DNA of 64,000 nucleotides, taken from positions 434,001 through 498,000 of the forward strand of contig NZ_JAVRIE010000001.1 of assembly GCF_031846165.1 (NCBI RefSeq), given 5' to 3'. The notes below the pieces were generated by a model. That model searched no databases. It was not told the origin of the DNA and saw only the letters and a program-made list of their open reading frames with translations. The position numbers and the translations under genes were made by a program. Within the stretch, counting starts at the first letter, position 1. Each line of letters begins with the position of its first letter. This document shows, piece after piece, positions 1-8,871 of the stretch. The stretch is from Glaciecola blandensis (GTDB lineage: Bacteria; Pseudomonadota; Gammaproteobacteria; Enterobacterales; Alteromonadaceae).

Positions 1-202
1 TTATATTAATATTGCTCACGTAGGCTTCGCCGTCTTTGATAAAAACGTAACTGTCTGTGATGTTCGCTTTGCCTGCGCGAATACTTTTGACTTCCCAGCC
101 CTGTAATTGCAGACCAGCTTCAAACTTGTCAATAAGATGGTATTCATGTCGCGCTCTTTTATTAAGTGCGATTGTATTGTTAGTATTTTTAGATTTTTTC
201 AT
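1..202 (-). CDS. smpB: SsrA-binding protein SmpB (5' part; C-terminus outside window)
   Basis: SmpB binds tmRNA and delivers it to stalled ribosomes for trans-translation. The reverse complement from the ATG at 202 reads as the N-terminal 67 residues of the family: a short basic start (MKKSKNTNNTIALNKRARHE), then the conserved YHLIDKFEAGLQLQGWEVKS stretch, then SIRAGKANITDSYV. These are the hallmarks of the SmpB beta-barrel. The window edge cuts the gene, so the rest of the barrel and the basic C-terminal tail are not visible. It is divergent from ratA-ratB, an arrangement also found in Escherichia coli. The identification is firm for the part seen. Confidence 0.95.
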   Translation of the reverse strand, partial: MKKSKNTNNTIALNKRARHEYHLIDKFEAGLQLQGWEVKSIRAGKANITDSYVFIKDGEAYVSNINI

Positions 203-317
203 AGGCGTATTATATCAAGGTTCTCGGGTTTGTCTTTATGTACTTGATTTTTCGTTCTGTTATTCTTAAGTATCAGTGATAAACTACACGTAATTTAGTA
301 AAGGTAGCTCGTAATTA

Positions 318-749
318 ATGCCCAGTATTCAGCGAAATGCACTTGTAGCCTATAGTGCAAATCAGATGTATGAACTTGTAAATGATGTCGAATCCTATGA
401 TCAGTTTTTGCCAGGATGTGAGAAGAGCTCTGTGCTTGAAGAAAGCGACTCTCATATGTTGGCTACGATGGTGCTATCTAAAGCGGGCGTGCGGCAAACC
501 TTGACGACAAAGAATACCTTAGTAAAGGGGGCGTCTATCGAGATGGATTTATCTGACGGTCCTTTTAAGTCTTTAAGCGGTGGTTGGCGTTTTACTCCTC
601 TATCAGATGAAGCCTGCAAAATTGAATTAAATCTTGATTTTGTTTTTACCAACAAATTAGTTGAGTTAGCATTTGGCAAAATATTCAATTCCTTGGCTAA
701 CAATATGGTAAACGCATTCAGTCAGCGTGCGAAGGAAGTGTACAAGTAA
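318..749 (+). CDS. ratA: RatA-type START/COQ10-domain protein
   Basis: This is a 143-residue single-domain START/polyketide-cyclase-fold protein of the RatA/COQ10 family. The opening (MPSIQRNALVAYSANQMYEL), followed by VNDVESYDQFLPGCEKS, is diagnostic. In E. coli RatA was described as an inhibitor of 70S ribosome association, while eukaryotic homologues (Coq10) bind ubiquinone, so the true role here is open. The stop codon overlaps the ATG of the next gene (TAATG), which implies translational coupling with ratB. It lies divergently from smpB, so trans-translation and this pair share one intergenic region. Confidence 0.9.
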   Translation: MPSIQRNALVAYSANQMYELVNDVESYDQFLPGCEKSSVLEESDSHMLATMVLSKAGVRQTLTTKNTLVKGASIEMDLSDGPFKSLSGGWRFTPLSDEACKIELNLDFVFTNKLVELAFGKIFNSLANNMVNAFSQRAKEVYK

Positions 750-1108
750 TGGACAATGCTATTGAAATTGAAGTGGTTTACGGATTGCCAAACAAGCAAA
801 GTTTGTTAAAAGTCAGTGTGGAAGCGAATTCAAGTGTAGAAGATGCTATTAACACCTCTGGTATACTTAGTTTACACCCAGAAATAGACTTAGAGAGCAA
901 TAAAGTAGGCGTTTGGAATAGAGTATGTAAACTTACGCAAAACCTTTCAGACGGGGATCGAATTGAAATTTATCGTCCTTTGATTGCAGACCCAAAAGAA
1001 GTACGTAAACGCCGAGCTGAAAAAGCCAAAGAAGAGGGCAGGGCCGATAAGGTAACAGGCGGCCGACCTAATTCACTTAAAGCAAAAGAGCAGCCAACTG
1101 ATAAATAG
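749..1108 (+). CDS. ratB: RnfH/RatB family ubiquitin-like-fold protein
   Basis: A 119-residue protein of the RnfH family (UPF0125), a beta-grasp fold related to ThiS/MoaD. Visible family features are the start MDNAIEIEVVYGLPNKQSLL, the central GVWNRVCKL segment and the EIYRPLIADPKEVRKRRAEK motif near residue 80-95. The C-terminal tail is long, basic and probably disordered (many K, E and Q). It overlaps ratA by one base, so the two are expected to be co-translated. No C-terminal Gly-Gly is present, so sulfur-carrier activity is not suggested. The biochemical function is unknown. Confidence 0.88.
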   Translation: MDNAIEIEVVYGLPNKQSLLKVSVEANSSVEDAINTSGILSLHPEIDLESNKVGVWNRVCKLTQNLSDGDRIEIYRPLIADPKEVRKRRAEKAKEEGRADKVTGGRPNSLKAKEQPTDK

Positions 1109-1126
1109 TGATGCGGCCTACTAAGT

Positions 1127-1939
1127 TCAGTACTTTCTTCGTTGTAAGCCCGTGGTTGCCAATATTTTTGCCGATATTTCTTCAATAGAGAATTTGGTGC
1201 TGTTTAGAAACGGTATCTTCTCTTTTCGATATAAATTTTCCACTTCTCTAAGTTCCATTCGACATTGCTGCATAGATGCGTAACGACTGTTGGCTTTGCG
1301 TTCTGAGCGTATTTGATGTAATCGATTTGCATCAATGGTTAGCCCAAATAGTTTCTTCTGAAATCGTCTTAGAGTTGCCGGTAGTTTTAAAATATCGCCC
1401 ATGTCATCTTCTGTAAATGGGTAATTTGCCGCCTTAATTCCATACTGTAGTGCCAAATATAAACTGGTAGGCGTTTTCCCCGAGCGTGATACACCGACTA
1501 GAATAATGTCAGCTTCATGGTAATCTTTGAGGTTACTTCCATCATCATTTGCTAAAGCATAATTTACGGCTTCAATTCGAATATCATACGTTTTTTCATG
1601 GATACTATGTGTGCGATGTTTTTCTGGTTTAGAAGGCAAACCGATGACCTTCTCAAGAGGCGCAACAAACTGGTCTAAAAAGTTGTAATTAATACCCACC
1701 GATTGACTCATTAATTTGCGAACATCGCTATTTACCATCGTATAAAAAACTAATGGACGGTCTCCACTTTCTTCAAAATGCTGTTTTATCTTTTCTAAGA
1801 CCTCAAGAGCATGTTGTTCTGTTTCAACAAAAGGAATGGTGATATGTTGAAATTCTGTGGGAAATAAAGACAGCAAAGCGTGCCCAAAAACTTCTGCGGT
1901 AATGGCTGTACCATCTGATATGTAAAAAGCGGTGCGCAC
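1127..1939 (-). CDS. ppsR: PEP synthase regulatory protein (kinase/pyrophosphorylase)
   Basis: PpsR inactivates PEP synthase by ADP-dependent phosphorylation of a threonine and reactivates it by phosphate-dependent dephosphorylation. The 270-residue protein has the family start (MRTAFYISDGTAITAEVFGH) and a P-loop GVSRSGKT at residues 149-156, followed by PTSLYLA. Length matches the family. It is divergent from ppsA, its presumed target, across about 200 bases, as in E. coli. PpsA here carries GGRTCHAAI, which contains the Thr-Cys-His stretch acted on by PpsR in characterised homologues. The identification is firm. Confidence 0.95.
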   Translation of the reverse strand: MRTAFYISDGTAITAEVFGHALLSLFPTEFQHITIPFVETEQHALEVLEKIKQHFEESGDRPLVFYTMVNSDVRKLMSQSVGINYNFLDQFVAPLEKVIGLPSKPEKHRTHSIHEKTYDIRIEAVNYALANDDGSNLKDYHEADIILVGVSRSGKTPTSLYLALQYGIKAANYPFTEDDMGDILKLPATLRRFQKKLFGLTIDANRLHQIRSERKANSRYASMQQCRMELREVENLYRKEKIPFLNSTKFSIEEISAKILATTGLQRRKY

Positions 1940-2142
1940 AACATCTCCTTAACATTGTTGTAAATTAATTACGAAAATAAATTAAATTTTACTTTCTTAT
2001 GAGGGACAATTTAGAATCCCGACTGCGGAAAGTAAACAGTAATTTACAGCTGTGTACTATCGCATGAAATTAATCATACCTTGTTACAACAAAACGTGAC
2101 AAAAAACTTATCGGCAATTAAACAAGCTGGAGGCTTTAAGCA

Positions 2143-4518
2143 GTGCAAGAATACGTACTTTGGTATCAAGAATTGGGCATGGATGATGTTAACCGTGTGG
2201 GTGGTAAAAATGCATCATTGGGAGAAATGATATCAAACCTGTCGAATGCAGGTGTTCAAGTACCGGGAGGATTTGCAACAACATCACACGCATTTAATCA
2301 GTTTCTAGAACAAAGTGGAGTTGAAGCTAAAATACACGATGTTTTGGATGCTTTGGACGTTGATGACGTCAATGCGCTTGCTGAAGCGGGCAAGAATATT
2401 CGTCAATGGATACTCGATACGCCGTTCCAGCCTGAACTAGAGGCAGAAATTAAATCTGCTTTTACTCATCTTCAGGGTGAAGCTGGCGATGAGGCATCTT
2501 TTGCGGTTCGTTCATCTGCAACAGCAGAAGATATGCCTGACGCTTCTTTTGCAGGGCAGCAGGAAACCTTTCTAAATGTGAAAGGGTACGAGTCGGTGTT
2601 AGTTGCCATCAAGCACGTGTTTGCTTCGCTGTTTAATGACCGCGCTATTTCCTATCGCGTACACCAAGGTTATGACCACAAAGGCGTTGCGCTTTCTGCA
2701 GGTATCCAGCGCATGGTGCGCAGTGATATGTCATCTTCAGGCGTCATGTTCACTATTGATACCGAGTCTGGTTTCGAAGACGTTGTGTTTGTAACCAGCT
2801 CATTTGGGTTAGGCGAAATGGTTGTTCAAGGCGCTGTGAATCCTGACGAATTCTATGTACACAAGCCAACCCTAGATGCTGGTAATCCCGCTATCGTTCG
2901 CCGTAATTTAGGTAGTAAATTAGTCAAAATGATTTACTCGGATGACCTTGAGCACGGAAAACAAGTCGAAATCGTTGATATTGATAAAGCCGATAGCATG
3001 CGCTTCTCTCTTAACGATGAAGAAGTCATGGAACTCGCTAAACAAGCCCAGACGATTGAAAAGCACTACGGCCGTGCTATGGACATTGAGTGGGCGAAAG
3101 ATGGTATCGATGGCAAGCTATACATTGTGCAAGCAAGACCTGAAACTGTGCGCAGTCGCGAAGACATGCAAGTCATTGAGCGCTTTCAATTGACAAGTGA
3201 TGCAACCAAGATTGTTTGTGAAGGTCGTGCGATAGGGCACAAAATAGGTGCTGGTAAAGCGAAAGTACTAGGTTCAATCGCTGAGATGGACATGATTGAA
3301 GTGGGCGATGTGCTGGTCACCGATATGACCGACCCAGATTGGGAGCCTATCATGAAGAAAGCCTCAGCGATTGTTACTAATCGTGGTGGCCGTACTTGTC
3401 ATGCCGCTATTATTGCGCGTGAAATGGGTATTCCTGCGGTTGTTGGTTGCGGCAATGCTACCGATAGTATTGAGACTGGTGATGCGATTACCGTGAGTTG
3501 TGCTGAAGGTGACACCGGTTATATCTATAACCAAGAACTAAACTTCGAAGTCATTACCTCACGCATAGATTCTATGCCTGATCTACCTCTGAATATTATG
3601 ATGAACGTCGGTAACCCAGACAGAGCATTCGACTTCGCGCGCTTACCGCATGAAGGTGTTGGCTTGGCTCGTCTTGAGTTTATTATTAACCGAATGATTG
3701 GTGTTCACCCTAAAGCACTATTGAATTTCGATGAGCAGCCTGAAGAGTTGAAAGACGAAATTTCAGAAATGATTGCTGGTTATGAATCACCTGTAGAGTT
3801 TTATATTCAAAAATTAGTTGAAGGTATTTCGACGATTGGCGCAGCATTTTCACCGAAGAAAGTGATTGTGCGTATGTCAGACTTTAAGTCAAATGAGTAC
3901 TTTAATCTGGTAGGTGGTTACCAATACGAGCCAGACGAAGAAAATCCAATGCTAGGTTTTCGCGGTGCAAGTCGCTACATCTCTGAAGATTTTAGAGACT
4001 GTTTTGCCTTGGAATGTGAAGCGATTAAGCGTGTTCGAAATGACATGGGCTTAACCAATGTAGAGATCATGATCCCATTCGTTCGCACATTGGAAGAGGG
4101 TGAAAAGGTCATTGAGTTGTTAGCCGATCAAGGACTGGTAAAAGGAGAGAATGGACTGCGCATTATTATGATGTGTGAATTGCCTTCAAACGCCTTGTTA
4201 GCAGATCAGTTCCTCGACATTTTTGACGGTTTCTCTATTGGTTCTAATGACTTGACACAGCTAACGCTTGGTTTGGATAGAGACTCAGGTTTGATTGCAC
4301 ATTTATTTGATGAGCGTAATCCTGCAGTGAAAGCTTTGCTTGCGATGGCGATTAAAGCAGCGAAAGCACGAGGCAAGTATGTTGGTATATGTGGTCAGGG
4401 ACCATCTGACCATGAAGACTTTGCAGCTTGGTTAGTCGAACAAGGAATAGACTCTGTTTCTCTCAACCCTGATACCGTTGTTGAAACATGGTTATACTTA
4501 GCTGAAAAGCATGGTTAA
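2143..4518 (+). CDS. ppsA: Phosphoenolpyruvate synthase
   Basis: PpsA converts pyruvate, ATP and water into PEP, AMP and phosphate, the entry to gluconeogenesis from C3 acids. The 791-residue protein shows the N-terminal ATP-grasp domain (VGGKNASLGEM near residue 20; SFAVRSSATAEDMPDASFAG near 120-140), the swivelling phosphohistidine domain with GGRTCHAAIIAREMG (catalytic His 420), and the C-terminal PEP-binding barrel with IGSNDLTQLTLG and GICGQGPSD (Cys near 750). The start is GTG; the purine-rich CTGGAGG a few bases upstream supports it and no upstream ATG is in frame. Regulation by the divergent ppsR product is expected. A terminator follows at 4561. Confidence 0.97.
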   Translation: MQEYVLWYQELGMDDVNRVGGKNASLGEMISNLSNAGVQVPGGFATTSHAFNQFLEQSGVEAKIHDVLDALDVDDVNALAEAGKNIRQWILDTPFQPELEAEIKSAFTHLQGEAGDEASFAVRSSATAEDMPDASFAGQQETFLNVKGYESVLVAIKHVFASLFNDRAISYRVHQGYDHKGVALSAGIQRMVRSDMSSSGVMFTIDTESGFEDVVFVTSSFGLGEMVVQGAVNPDEFYVHKPTLDAGNPAIVRRNLGSKLVKMIYSDDLEHGKQVEIVDIDKADSMRFSLNDEEVMELAKQAQTIEKHYGRAMDIEWAKDGIDGKLYIVQARPETVRSREDMQVIERFQLTSDATKIVCEGRAIGHKIGAGKAKVLGSIAEMDMIEVGDVLVTDMTDPDWEPIMKKASAIVTNRGGRTCHAAIIAREMGIPAVVGCGNATDSIETGDAITVSCAEGDTGYIYNQELNFEVITSRIDSMPDLPLNIMMNVGNPDRAFDFARLPHEGVGLARLEFIINRMIGVHPKALLNFDEQPEELKDEISEMIAGYESPVEFYIQKLVEGISTIGAAFSPKKVIVRMSDFKSNEYFNLVGGYQYEPDEENPMLGFRGASRYISEDFRDCFALECEAIKRVRNDMGLTNVEIMIPFVRTLEEGEKVIELLADQGLVKGENGLRIIMMCELPSNALLADQFLDIFDGFSIGSNDLTQLTLGLDRDSGLIAHLFDERNPAVKALLAMAIKAAKARGKYVGICGQGPSDHEDFAAWLVEQGIDSVSLNPDTVVETWLYLAEKHG

Positions 4519-4560
4519 ACTTGTGTAAATCTTAAAGGGCCTCACGACAGAAGCCAAAAC

Positions 4561-4602
4561 AAGGGCGCAGTGAAAATGTATTCACCGCGCTCTTTTCGTT
4601 TT
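4561..4602 (+). terminator. Rho-independent terminator of ppsA
   Basis: A 14-base stem (4561-4574 with 4581-4594; one G-T wobble and one mismatch) encloses a six-base loop and is followed by TTTTCGTTTT. It starts 43 bases after the ppsA stop codon. Confidence 0.8.
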
Positions 4603-4833
4603 AGCTCATTTGGATCTGCGTAGATAAAAATCATGTTTCATATTCGTGATTGTGTTCTCATGCCGTTATGAACTTTATGAAGATGAACCAACGAGAATTT
4701 TATGGGCGAGCGCTTGTTCATATCACAGAGCTAACATTTGATCGTGTTGGGTTGGCACAAGCCTTAACAGTAAGCTGTTCGATAAATGTGAGCACTGCGA
4801 TTAAAAGAAGAGATTTATTTGTTTAACACTTGC
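4603..4833. other. Intergenic stretch without a supported gene
   Basis: Between the ppsA terminator and the small leftward gene at 4834-4989 I see no convincing gene. An ATG-initiated frame of 52 codons runs from 4668 to 4826 on the plus strand, but it lacks a clear ribosome binding site and resembles no family I know. It could be chance or a decayed gene. No repeat or RNA gene was recognised. Confidence 0.5.
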
Positions 4834-4989
4834 TTAGTGTTGAGCTTGCTCTTCTTGTATGAGTTTATATAACTTCTTGGTCTTAACCACTTTGCAGCCC
4901 ATAGAGCCTTCAACGGTCTTGCGGCCTAGATATGCTACGGGAGCATAGGGGTGACGTTTCTTTAATAACTTTTTGAAAAATTTCTTCAT
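4834..4989 (-). CDS. Small basic protein of unknown function (51 aa)
   Basis: Reading leftward from the ATG at 4989 gives a 51-residue protein. It begins MKKFFKKLLKKRHPYAPVAY, continues with LGRKTVEGSMGCKVVKTKKL and ends in a glutamine/glutamate-rich tail. The start is supported by GGAG eight bases upstream on the minus strand. The N-terminus is a short cationic amphipathic segment (KKFFKKLLKKR); the middle has a single cysteine. I do not recognise the family. The good ribosome binding site and non-random composition argue that it is real. It stands alone, convergent with ppsA and divergent from the ydiJ-like gene. A ribosome- or nucleic-acid-associated peptide is one possibility, unproven. 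Confidence 0.55.
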   Translation of the reverse strand: MKKFFKKLLKKRHPYAPVAYLGRKTVEGSMGCKVVKTKKLYKLIQEEQAQH

Positions 4990-5253
4990 TTCTTACTCCA
5001 ATTCTTGGGTGCCTGTTGCGCAATAGTGTGGCACGCCTTTATTTCTGTCCTCTCATTAAACTATCGGCAGAAGAGATAATAACCTAATTAGGTATAAATT
5101 GCTATATTTAAATTCAGGTGGCGGGACAATTGACTTATTGTTAAGGGCTTTGCTTTTGAGAAAGATATAAGAAAAATTAAAATGGTCCATAAACCGACTA
5201 GAGCATTTTTAACGTAGTAGATATACTTGAGCTTGCTAAAAAGGAGAGCTTAG

Positions 5254-8200
5254 TTGACAGCATTACCTATCTTATCGCCCCGAGACACTATTAACGCAGA
5301 TGTACGGGCATTTTTAGACCACTTACGCGAGAGCAAGTACGCTGGTGACATTGAGTTTAGCTATGCTAGTCGATTAGCGGTTGCTACTGACAACAGTATT
5401 TACCAACAGTTGCCACAAGCTGTGCTGCACCCACGAGGCACCGACGACTTGGGCTTAATTGCCAGTATTGCATCGCAGTGGCCTAGTGTCAGTTTTAGTG
5501 CCAGAGGAGGCGGCACAGGGACCAATGGACAGTCGCTAACGCCTGGTGTGGTTGTTGATACCTCGCGCTATATGAATAAGATTCTGGAGTACAACGCTGA
5601 CGAGGGGTGGGTTAGAGTACAGTCAGGCGTGGTAAAGGATGCGTTGAACGATTATCTACGGCCCATGGGATATTTCTTCTCTCCCGACTTATCGACTAGC
5701 AATAGAGCGACCGTGGGTGGCATGATAAGCACTGACGCATCAGGCCAAGGCAGTCTTGTATATGGTAAAACCAGTGATCATGTATTGGGTTTGCGTTCAG
5801 TCCTTGCGAATGGAGAGCTTATCGAGACTCAGCCAATCTCTGTAGAGCAAGCTAAGGAAATTGCAAACGAAGAAAGTAGTCTCGGTCGAATTATGCGCCA
5901 AGTGCTGGCGACAGCGATAGATAAACGACAGCAAATTCTAGCTAAATTCCCGCGTTTAAACCGATTCTTGACCGGATATGACTTGGAACATGTGTACAAC
6001 GATGAAAAGCAGACAATAGACCTCAGTCGCTTGATAACGGGTGCAGAAGGTTCTTTGGCCTTCGTTGCTGAAGCCAAGTTAAACATAACTAAAATTCCGA
6101 AATATACTGCACTGGTGAACGTCAAATATGATTTGTTTGAGTCCGCCTTGCGTCATGCTCCCAGTATGATTGAAGCAAATGCAACCTCGGTTGAAACGGT
6201 TGATAGTACTGTACTGAATCTTGCACGAGCGGATATTGTTTGGCATAGCGTAGCTGACTTAATCACTGATGTAGAGGGTAAAACCATGTTGGGTTTGAAC
6301 ATGGTGGAATATAACAGTGATGACAAAAATGAAATAGAAGCCAAAATTGCGAGCTTATCTGAATCGCTAAGGCAATCTGCTGAAAATGGTGATGATGGTG
6401 TCATCGGTTTTCAAGTGACCTATTCGCGCAGTGATATTAATAAAATTTATGGCATGCGCAAAAAGTCGGTAGGTTTGCTAGGCAAAACGAAAGGTAGCCA
6501 AAAACCAATTGCATTTGCCGAAGATACGGCGGTGCCGCCAGAAAACCTCGCTGACTTTATTATGGAGTTCCGCGATCTTTTGGATAGCCATGGTTTACAA
6601 TATGGTATGTTTGGTCACGTTGATGCGGGCGTTTTACACGTGCGCCCGGCCTTGGACCTGTGTGATATTGAACAAGAGCTGCTCGTCAATACAATTTCCG
6701 ATCAAGTCGTTGCCTTGGTTGCAAAATATGGCGGATTGATGTGGGGAGAGCATGGCAAAGGCTATCGCAGTGAATATGCCCCCGCGTTCTTTGGCGAAGA
6801 CTTATACATCGAGCTTCGTAAAATCAAATCTGCCTTTGACCCATTGAACAAAATGAATCCTGGTAAAATATGTACGCCATTAGATTCAGATGCAACTTTG
6901 GTCAAAGTAGCAGATACAAAACGAGCGACGTTTGATCGCACCATACCAATTGCGTTTAAACAAGAATTTGAGCCAGCTATGAGCTGCAATGGCAATGGTT
7001 TATGCTTCAATTATGACACCAGCTCCCCAATGTGCCCATCAAGTAAAATTACGTCTGACAGACGCCATAGCCCAAAAGGTCGAGCTGGACTCATACGGGA
7101 ATGGTTGCGTTTACTTAGTCGTGAAGACGTTGATTCCACCGCACTGACTTATAAACAGTTTCATAGCTCTTGGTGGCAAAAGCTACGTAATGGCAAGAGT
7201 AAGCAAGCTGACTTTTCACATGAAGTATTTGAAGCGATGAACGGTTGCTTGGCCTGTAAATCATGCTCTAGCCAATGTCCGGTCGGTGTCGATGTGCCAG
7301 ATTTCAGAGCGCGCTTTTTATCAATTTATTATCAGCGTTATGCTAGACCATTGAAGGATTACTTTGTTGCCAACGTTGAAACACTCGCGCCAGCGATGGC
7401 TAAGTTTCCACGTTTTTTCAATTTCTTTTTAGATGCAGGTGTCATAAAAGGGGCGATACGCAAAACGATAGGTTATGTGGATGCTCCCTTGTTATCGCAA
7501 CCAAATCTGCGTGTAAGACTGGAAAACGTAAACTGCGACAAAGACCTCAAGATCTTGAAAAGTATGAGCGAGCAAGACCGCAGTAAACACGTTGTGGTGG
7601 TGCAAGATCCTTTTACCAGTTTCTATGATGCAGAATGCGTCGAGCACCTAGTGAAAGTCATACAGGCTTTAGGCTTGAAACCCGTATTGTTGCCGTTTTC
7701 ACCTAATGGTAAAGCGCAGCATGTGAAAGGCTTTCTGGATAGATTTGAGAAAACAGCGAGCACGACAGCAGGGCTACTGAATGAAATAGCATCCTTGAAT
7801 CTTCCGATGATCGGAATTGACGCTTCTCTAGTCCTTTGTTATCGAGATGAATATACCAAAATATTAGGTGATAGAAGGGGTCATTTCGAAGTCTTAACAG
7901 CAACAGAGTGGCTGTCTAATTTAGCTGCTCCACAAAAAGCCAAATTGTTAGCTGCAGGCAGCAGTGAAGGCAATGACCTAAGAGATAAACAGTACAATTT
8001 ATTAGCGCACTGTACTGAAAAAACAGCCCTTCCTAAAAGTGAACAACAATGGCAAGACGTGTTTCGTCAGGCAGGTTTGAATTTACAGATAAAAGCGGTT
8101 GGTTGTTGTGGTATGGCTGGAACCTATGGGCACGAATTAGAACAACTTAATAATTCAAAGGGGATTTATGACCTCAGTTGGTCTGGCGTAGTACAGCAAT

Positions 8201-8325
8201 CTAAAGTTGATAATCAAGAAATACTAGCGACTGGGTATTCTTGTCGTAGTCAAGTAAAGCGTTTTGAATCTGAGCGTCCTAAACACCCCATTGAAGTGCT
8301 CTCTATGGCGCTAGAGCAACAATAA
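5254..8325 (+). CDS. ydiJ: YdiJ-type FAD-linked oxidase / Fe-S dehydrogenase
   Basis: A 1023-residue fusion of a FAD-binding (PCMH-type) oxidase and an iron-sulfur oxidoreductase, close in length and order to E. coli YdiJ, which has been linked to D-2-hydroxyglutarate oxidation. Visible parts: FAD-binding FSARGGGTGTNGQS near residue 85, TVGGMISTDASGQGS near 155, the oxidase cap and C-terminal region (GMFGHVDAGVLHVRP near 455; LMWGEHGKGYRSEY near 495), a cysteine cluster CNGNGLCFNYDTSSPMCPSS near 580, then CLACKSCSSQCPVG near 670, and late cysteine motifs including AVGCCGMAGTYGHE near 950. The start is TTG with AAGGAG seven bases upstream; no ATG or GTG alternative is better placed. It is monocistronic. 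The exact substrate (2-hydroxyglutarate, lactate or related) is inferred only. Confidence 0.88.
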   Translation: MTALPILSPRDTINADVRAFLDHLRESKYAGDIEFSYASRLAVATDNSIYQQLPQAVLHPRGTDDLGLIASIASQWPSVSFSARGGGTGTNGQSLTPGVVVDTSRYMNKILEYNADEGWVRVQSGVVKDALNDYLRPMGYFFSPDLSTSNRATVGGMISTDASGQGSLVYGKTSDHVLGLRSVLANGELIETQPISVEQAKEIANEESSLGRIMRQVLATAIDKRQQILAKFPRLNRFLTGYDLEHVYNDEKQTIDLSRLITGAEGSLAFVAEAKLNITKIPKYTALVNVKYDLFESALRHAPSMIEANATSVETVDSTVLNLARADIVWHSVADLITDVEGKTMLGLNMVEYNSDDKNEIEAKIASLSESLRQSAENGDDGVIGFQVTYSRSDINKIYGMRKKSVGLLGKTKGSQKPIAFAEDTAVPPENLADFIMEFRDLLDSHGLQYGMFGHVDAGVLHVRPALDLCDIEQELLVNTISDQVVALVAKYGGLMWGEHGKGYRSEYAPAFFGEDLYIELRKIKSAFDPLNKMNPGKICTPLDSDATLVKVADTKRATFDRTIPIAFKQEFEPAMSCNGNGLCFNYDTSSPMCPSSKITSDRRHSPKGRAGLIREWLRLLSREDVDSTALTYKQFHSSWWQKLRNGKSKQADFSHEVFEAMNGCLACKSCSSQCPVGVDVPDFRARFLSIYYQRYARPLKDYFVANVETLAPAMAKFPRFFNFFLDAGVIKGAIRKTIGYVDAPLLSQPNLRVRLENVNCDKDLKILKSMSEQDRSKHVVVVQDPFTSFYDAECVEHLVKVIQALGLKPVLLPFSPNGKAQHVKGFLDRFEKTASTTAGLLNEIASLNLPMIGIDASLVLCYRDEYTKILGDRRGHFEVLTATEWLSNLAAPQKAKLLAAGSSEGNDLRDKQYNLLAHCTEKTALPKSEQQWQDVFRQAGLNLQIKAVGCCGMAGTYGHELEQLNNSKGIYDLSWSGVVQQSKVDNQEILATGYSCRSQVKRFESERPKHPIEVLSMALEQQ

Positions 8326-8332
8326 CTACATA

Positions 8333-8350
8333 GGCTGGGGGATCCCAGCC
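8333..8350. terminator. Hairpin between convergent genes
   Basis: A perfect seven-base inverted repeat, GGCTGGG and CCCAGCC around the loop GGAT, sits eight bases after the ydiJ-like gene and 15 bases before the end of the leftward small gene. Only a broken T tract follows on either strand, so it may act as a weak bidirectional terminator. Confidence 0.45.
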
Positions 8351-8365
8351 CGTGTCATTATTTGT

Positions 8366-8650
8366 TTATTCTTCTGATAACGTTTTATCTGAACGGCTTT
8401 GTTCAGAGTTCCGTGCAAAGAAGCTTCTTTTGTATTCAAAAGGCTTGCCGGCCAACATCGTTTTTATATCGCTTTCAAATTGGATTTTAGCGAATTCTAA
8501 CGATTGCTGTTCTAGCGAGTTATCGATTAACTGCATCGTAATCGTTTTGTCTTTAACAAGATCCTTGTTAATGTCGTTTTGTGCATTTACCGTCCCTGTA
8601 AATACGCTAAGTACTGAAAGTACCGTCACTGCTAATAGTTTAAGTTTCAT
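8366..8650 (-). CDS. Small exported protein of unknown function
   Basis: A 94-residue protein with a clear Sec signal peptide: MKLKLLAVTVLSVLSVFTGT followed by VNAQ, with probable cleavage after VNA (residue 23). The mature part, about 70 residues, is charged and helical in appearance (EQQSLEFAKIQFESDIKTML) and has no cysteine. The ribosome binding site TAAGGC lies upstream of the ATG. I do not recognise a named family. It is convergent with the ydiJ-like gene and divergent from gcvA, with about 220 AT-rich bases before it that can hold both promoters. It is probably periplasmic; nothing in the context gives a role. Confidence 0.7.
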   Translation of the reverse strand: MKLKLLAVTVLSVLSVFTGTVNAQNDINKDLVKDKTITMQLIDNSLEQQSLEFAKIQFESDIKTMLAGKPFEYKRSFFARNSEQSRSDKTLSEE

Positions 8651-8835
8651 CTTTGTTGCCTTAATTTAGTTAATTACTTTTTGCTTTCCATTGTTAAAAA
8701 AATATTAAACTATTGTAAAAGCTTTATTCCTTTAAAATACAATAATTTATTCCTTCTAACAGACAGGAATATTAGGCTAAAAATTTCAACAGAGATAATG
8801 ATAAAAATTCAGCTTATTAATTAGATAAACTAATG

Positions 8836-8841
8836 TATAAT
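8836..8841 (+). promoter_or_regulatory. Probable -10 element of gcvA
   Basis: A perfect TATAAT lies 30 bases before the gcvA ATG, in very AT-rich sequence. The matching -35 region is poor (TTATTA-like at a 16-base distance), so activator dependence or an AT-rich UP element is possible. Confidence 0.5.
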
Positions 8842-8871
8842 GCGCTAAAGAAAAACAGCAGGTGACCGACA

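Noticed and set aside
57..269. Plus-strand frame of 70 codons at the left edge
   Set aside because: It lies antisense to the well-conserved SmpB coding region and has cysteine-rich, random-looking composition.
4668..4826. Plus-strand frame of 52 codons after the ppsA terminator
   Set aside because: No ribosome binding site and no recognisable features; kept only as a remark for the gap.
8352..8669. Plus-strand frame of 105 codons
   Set aside because: Antisense to a protein with a clear signal peptide and ribosome binding site.
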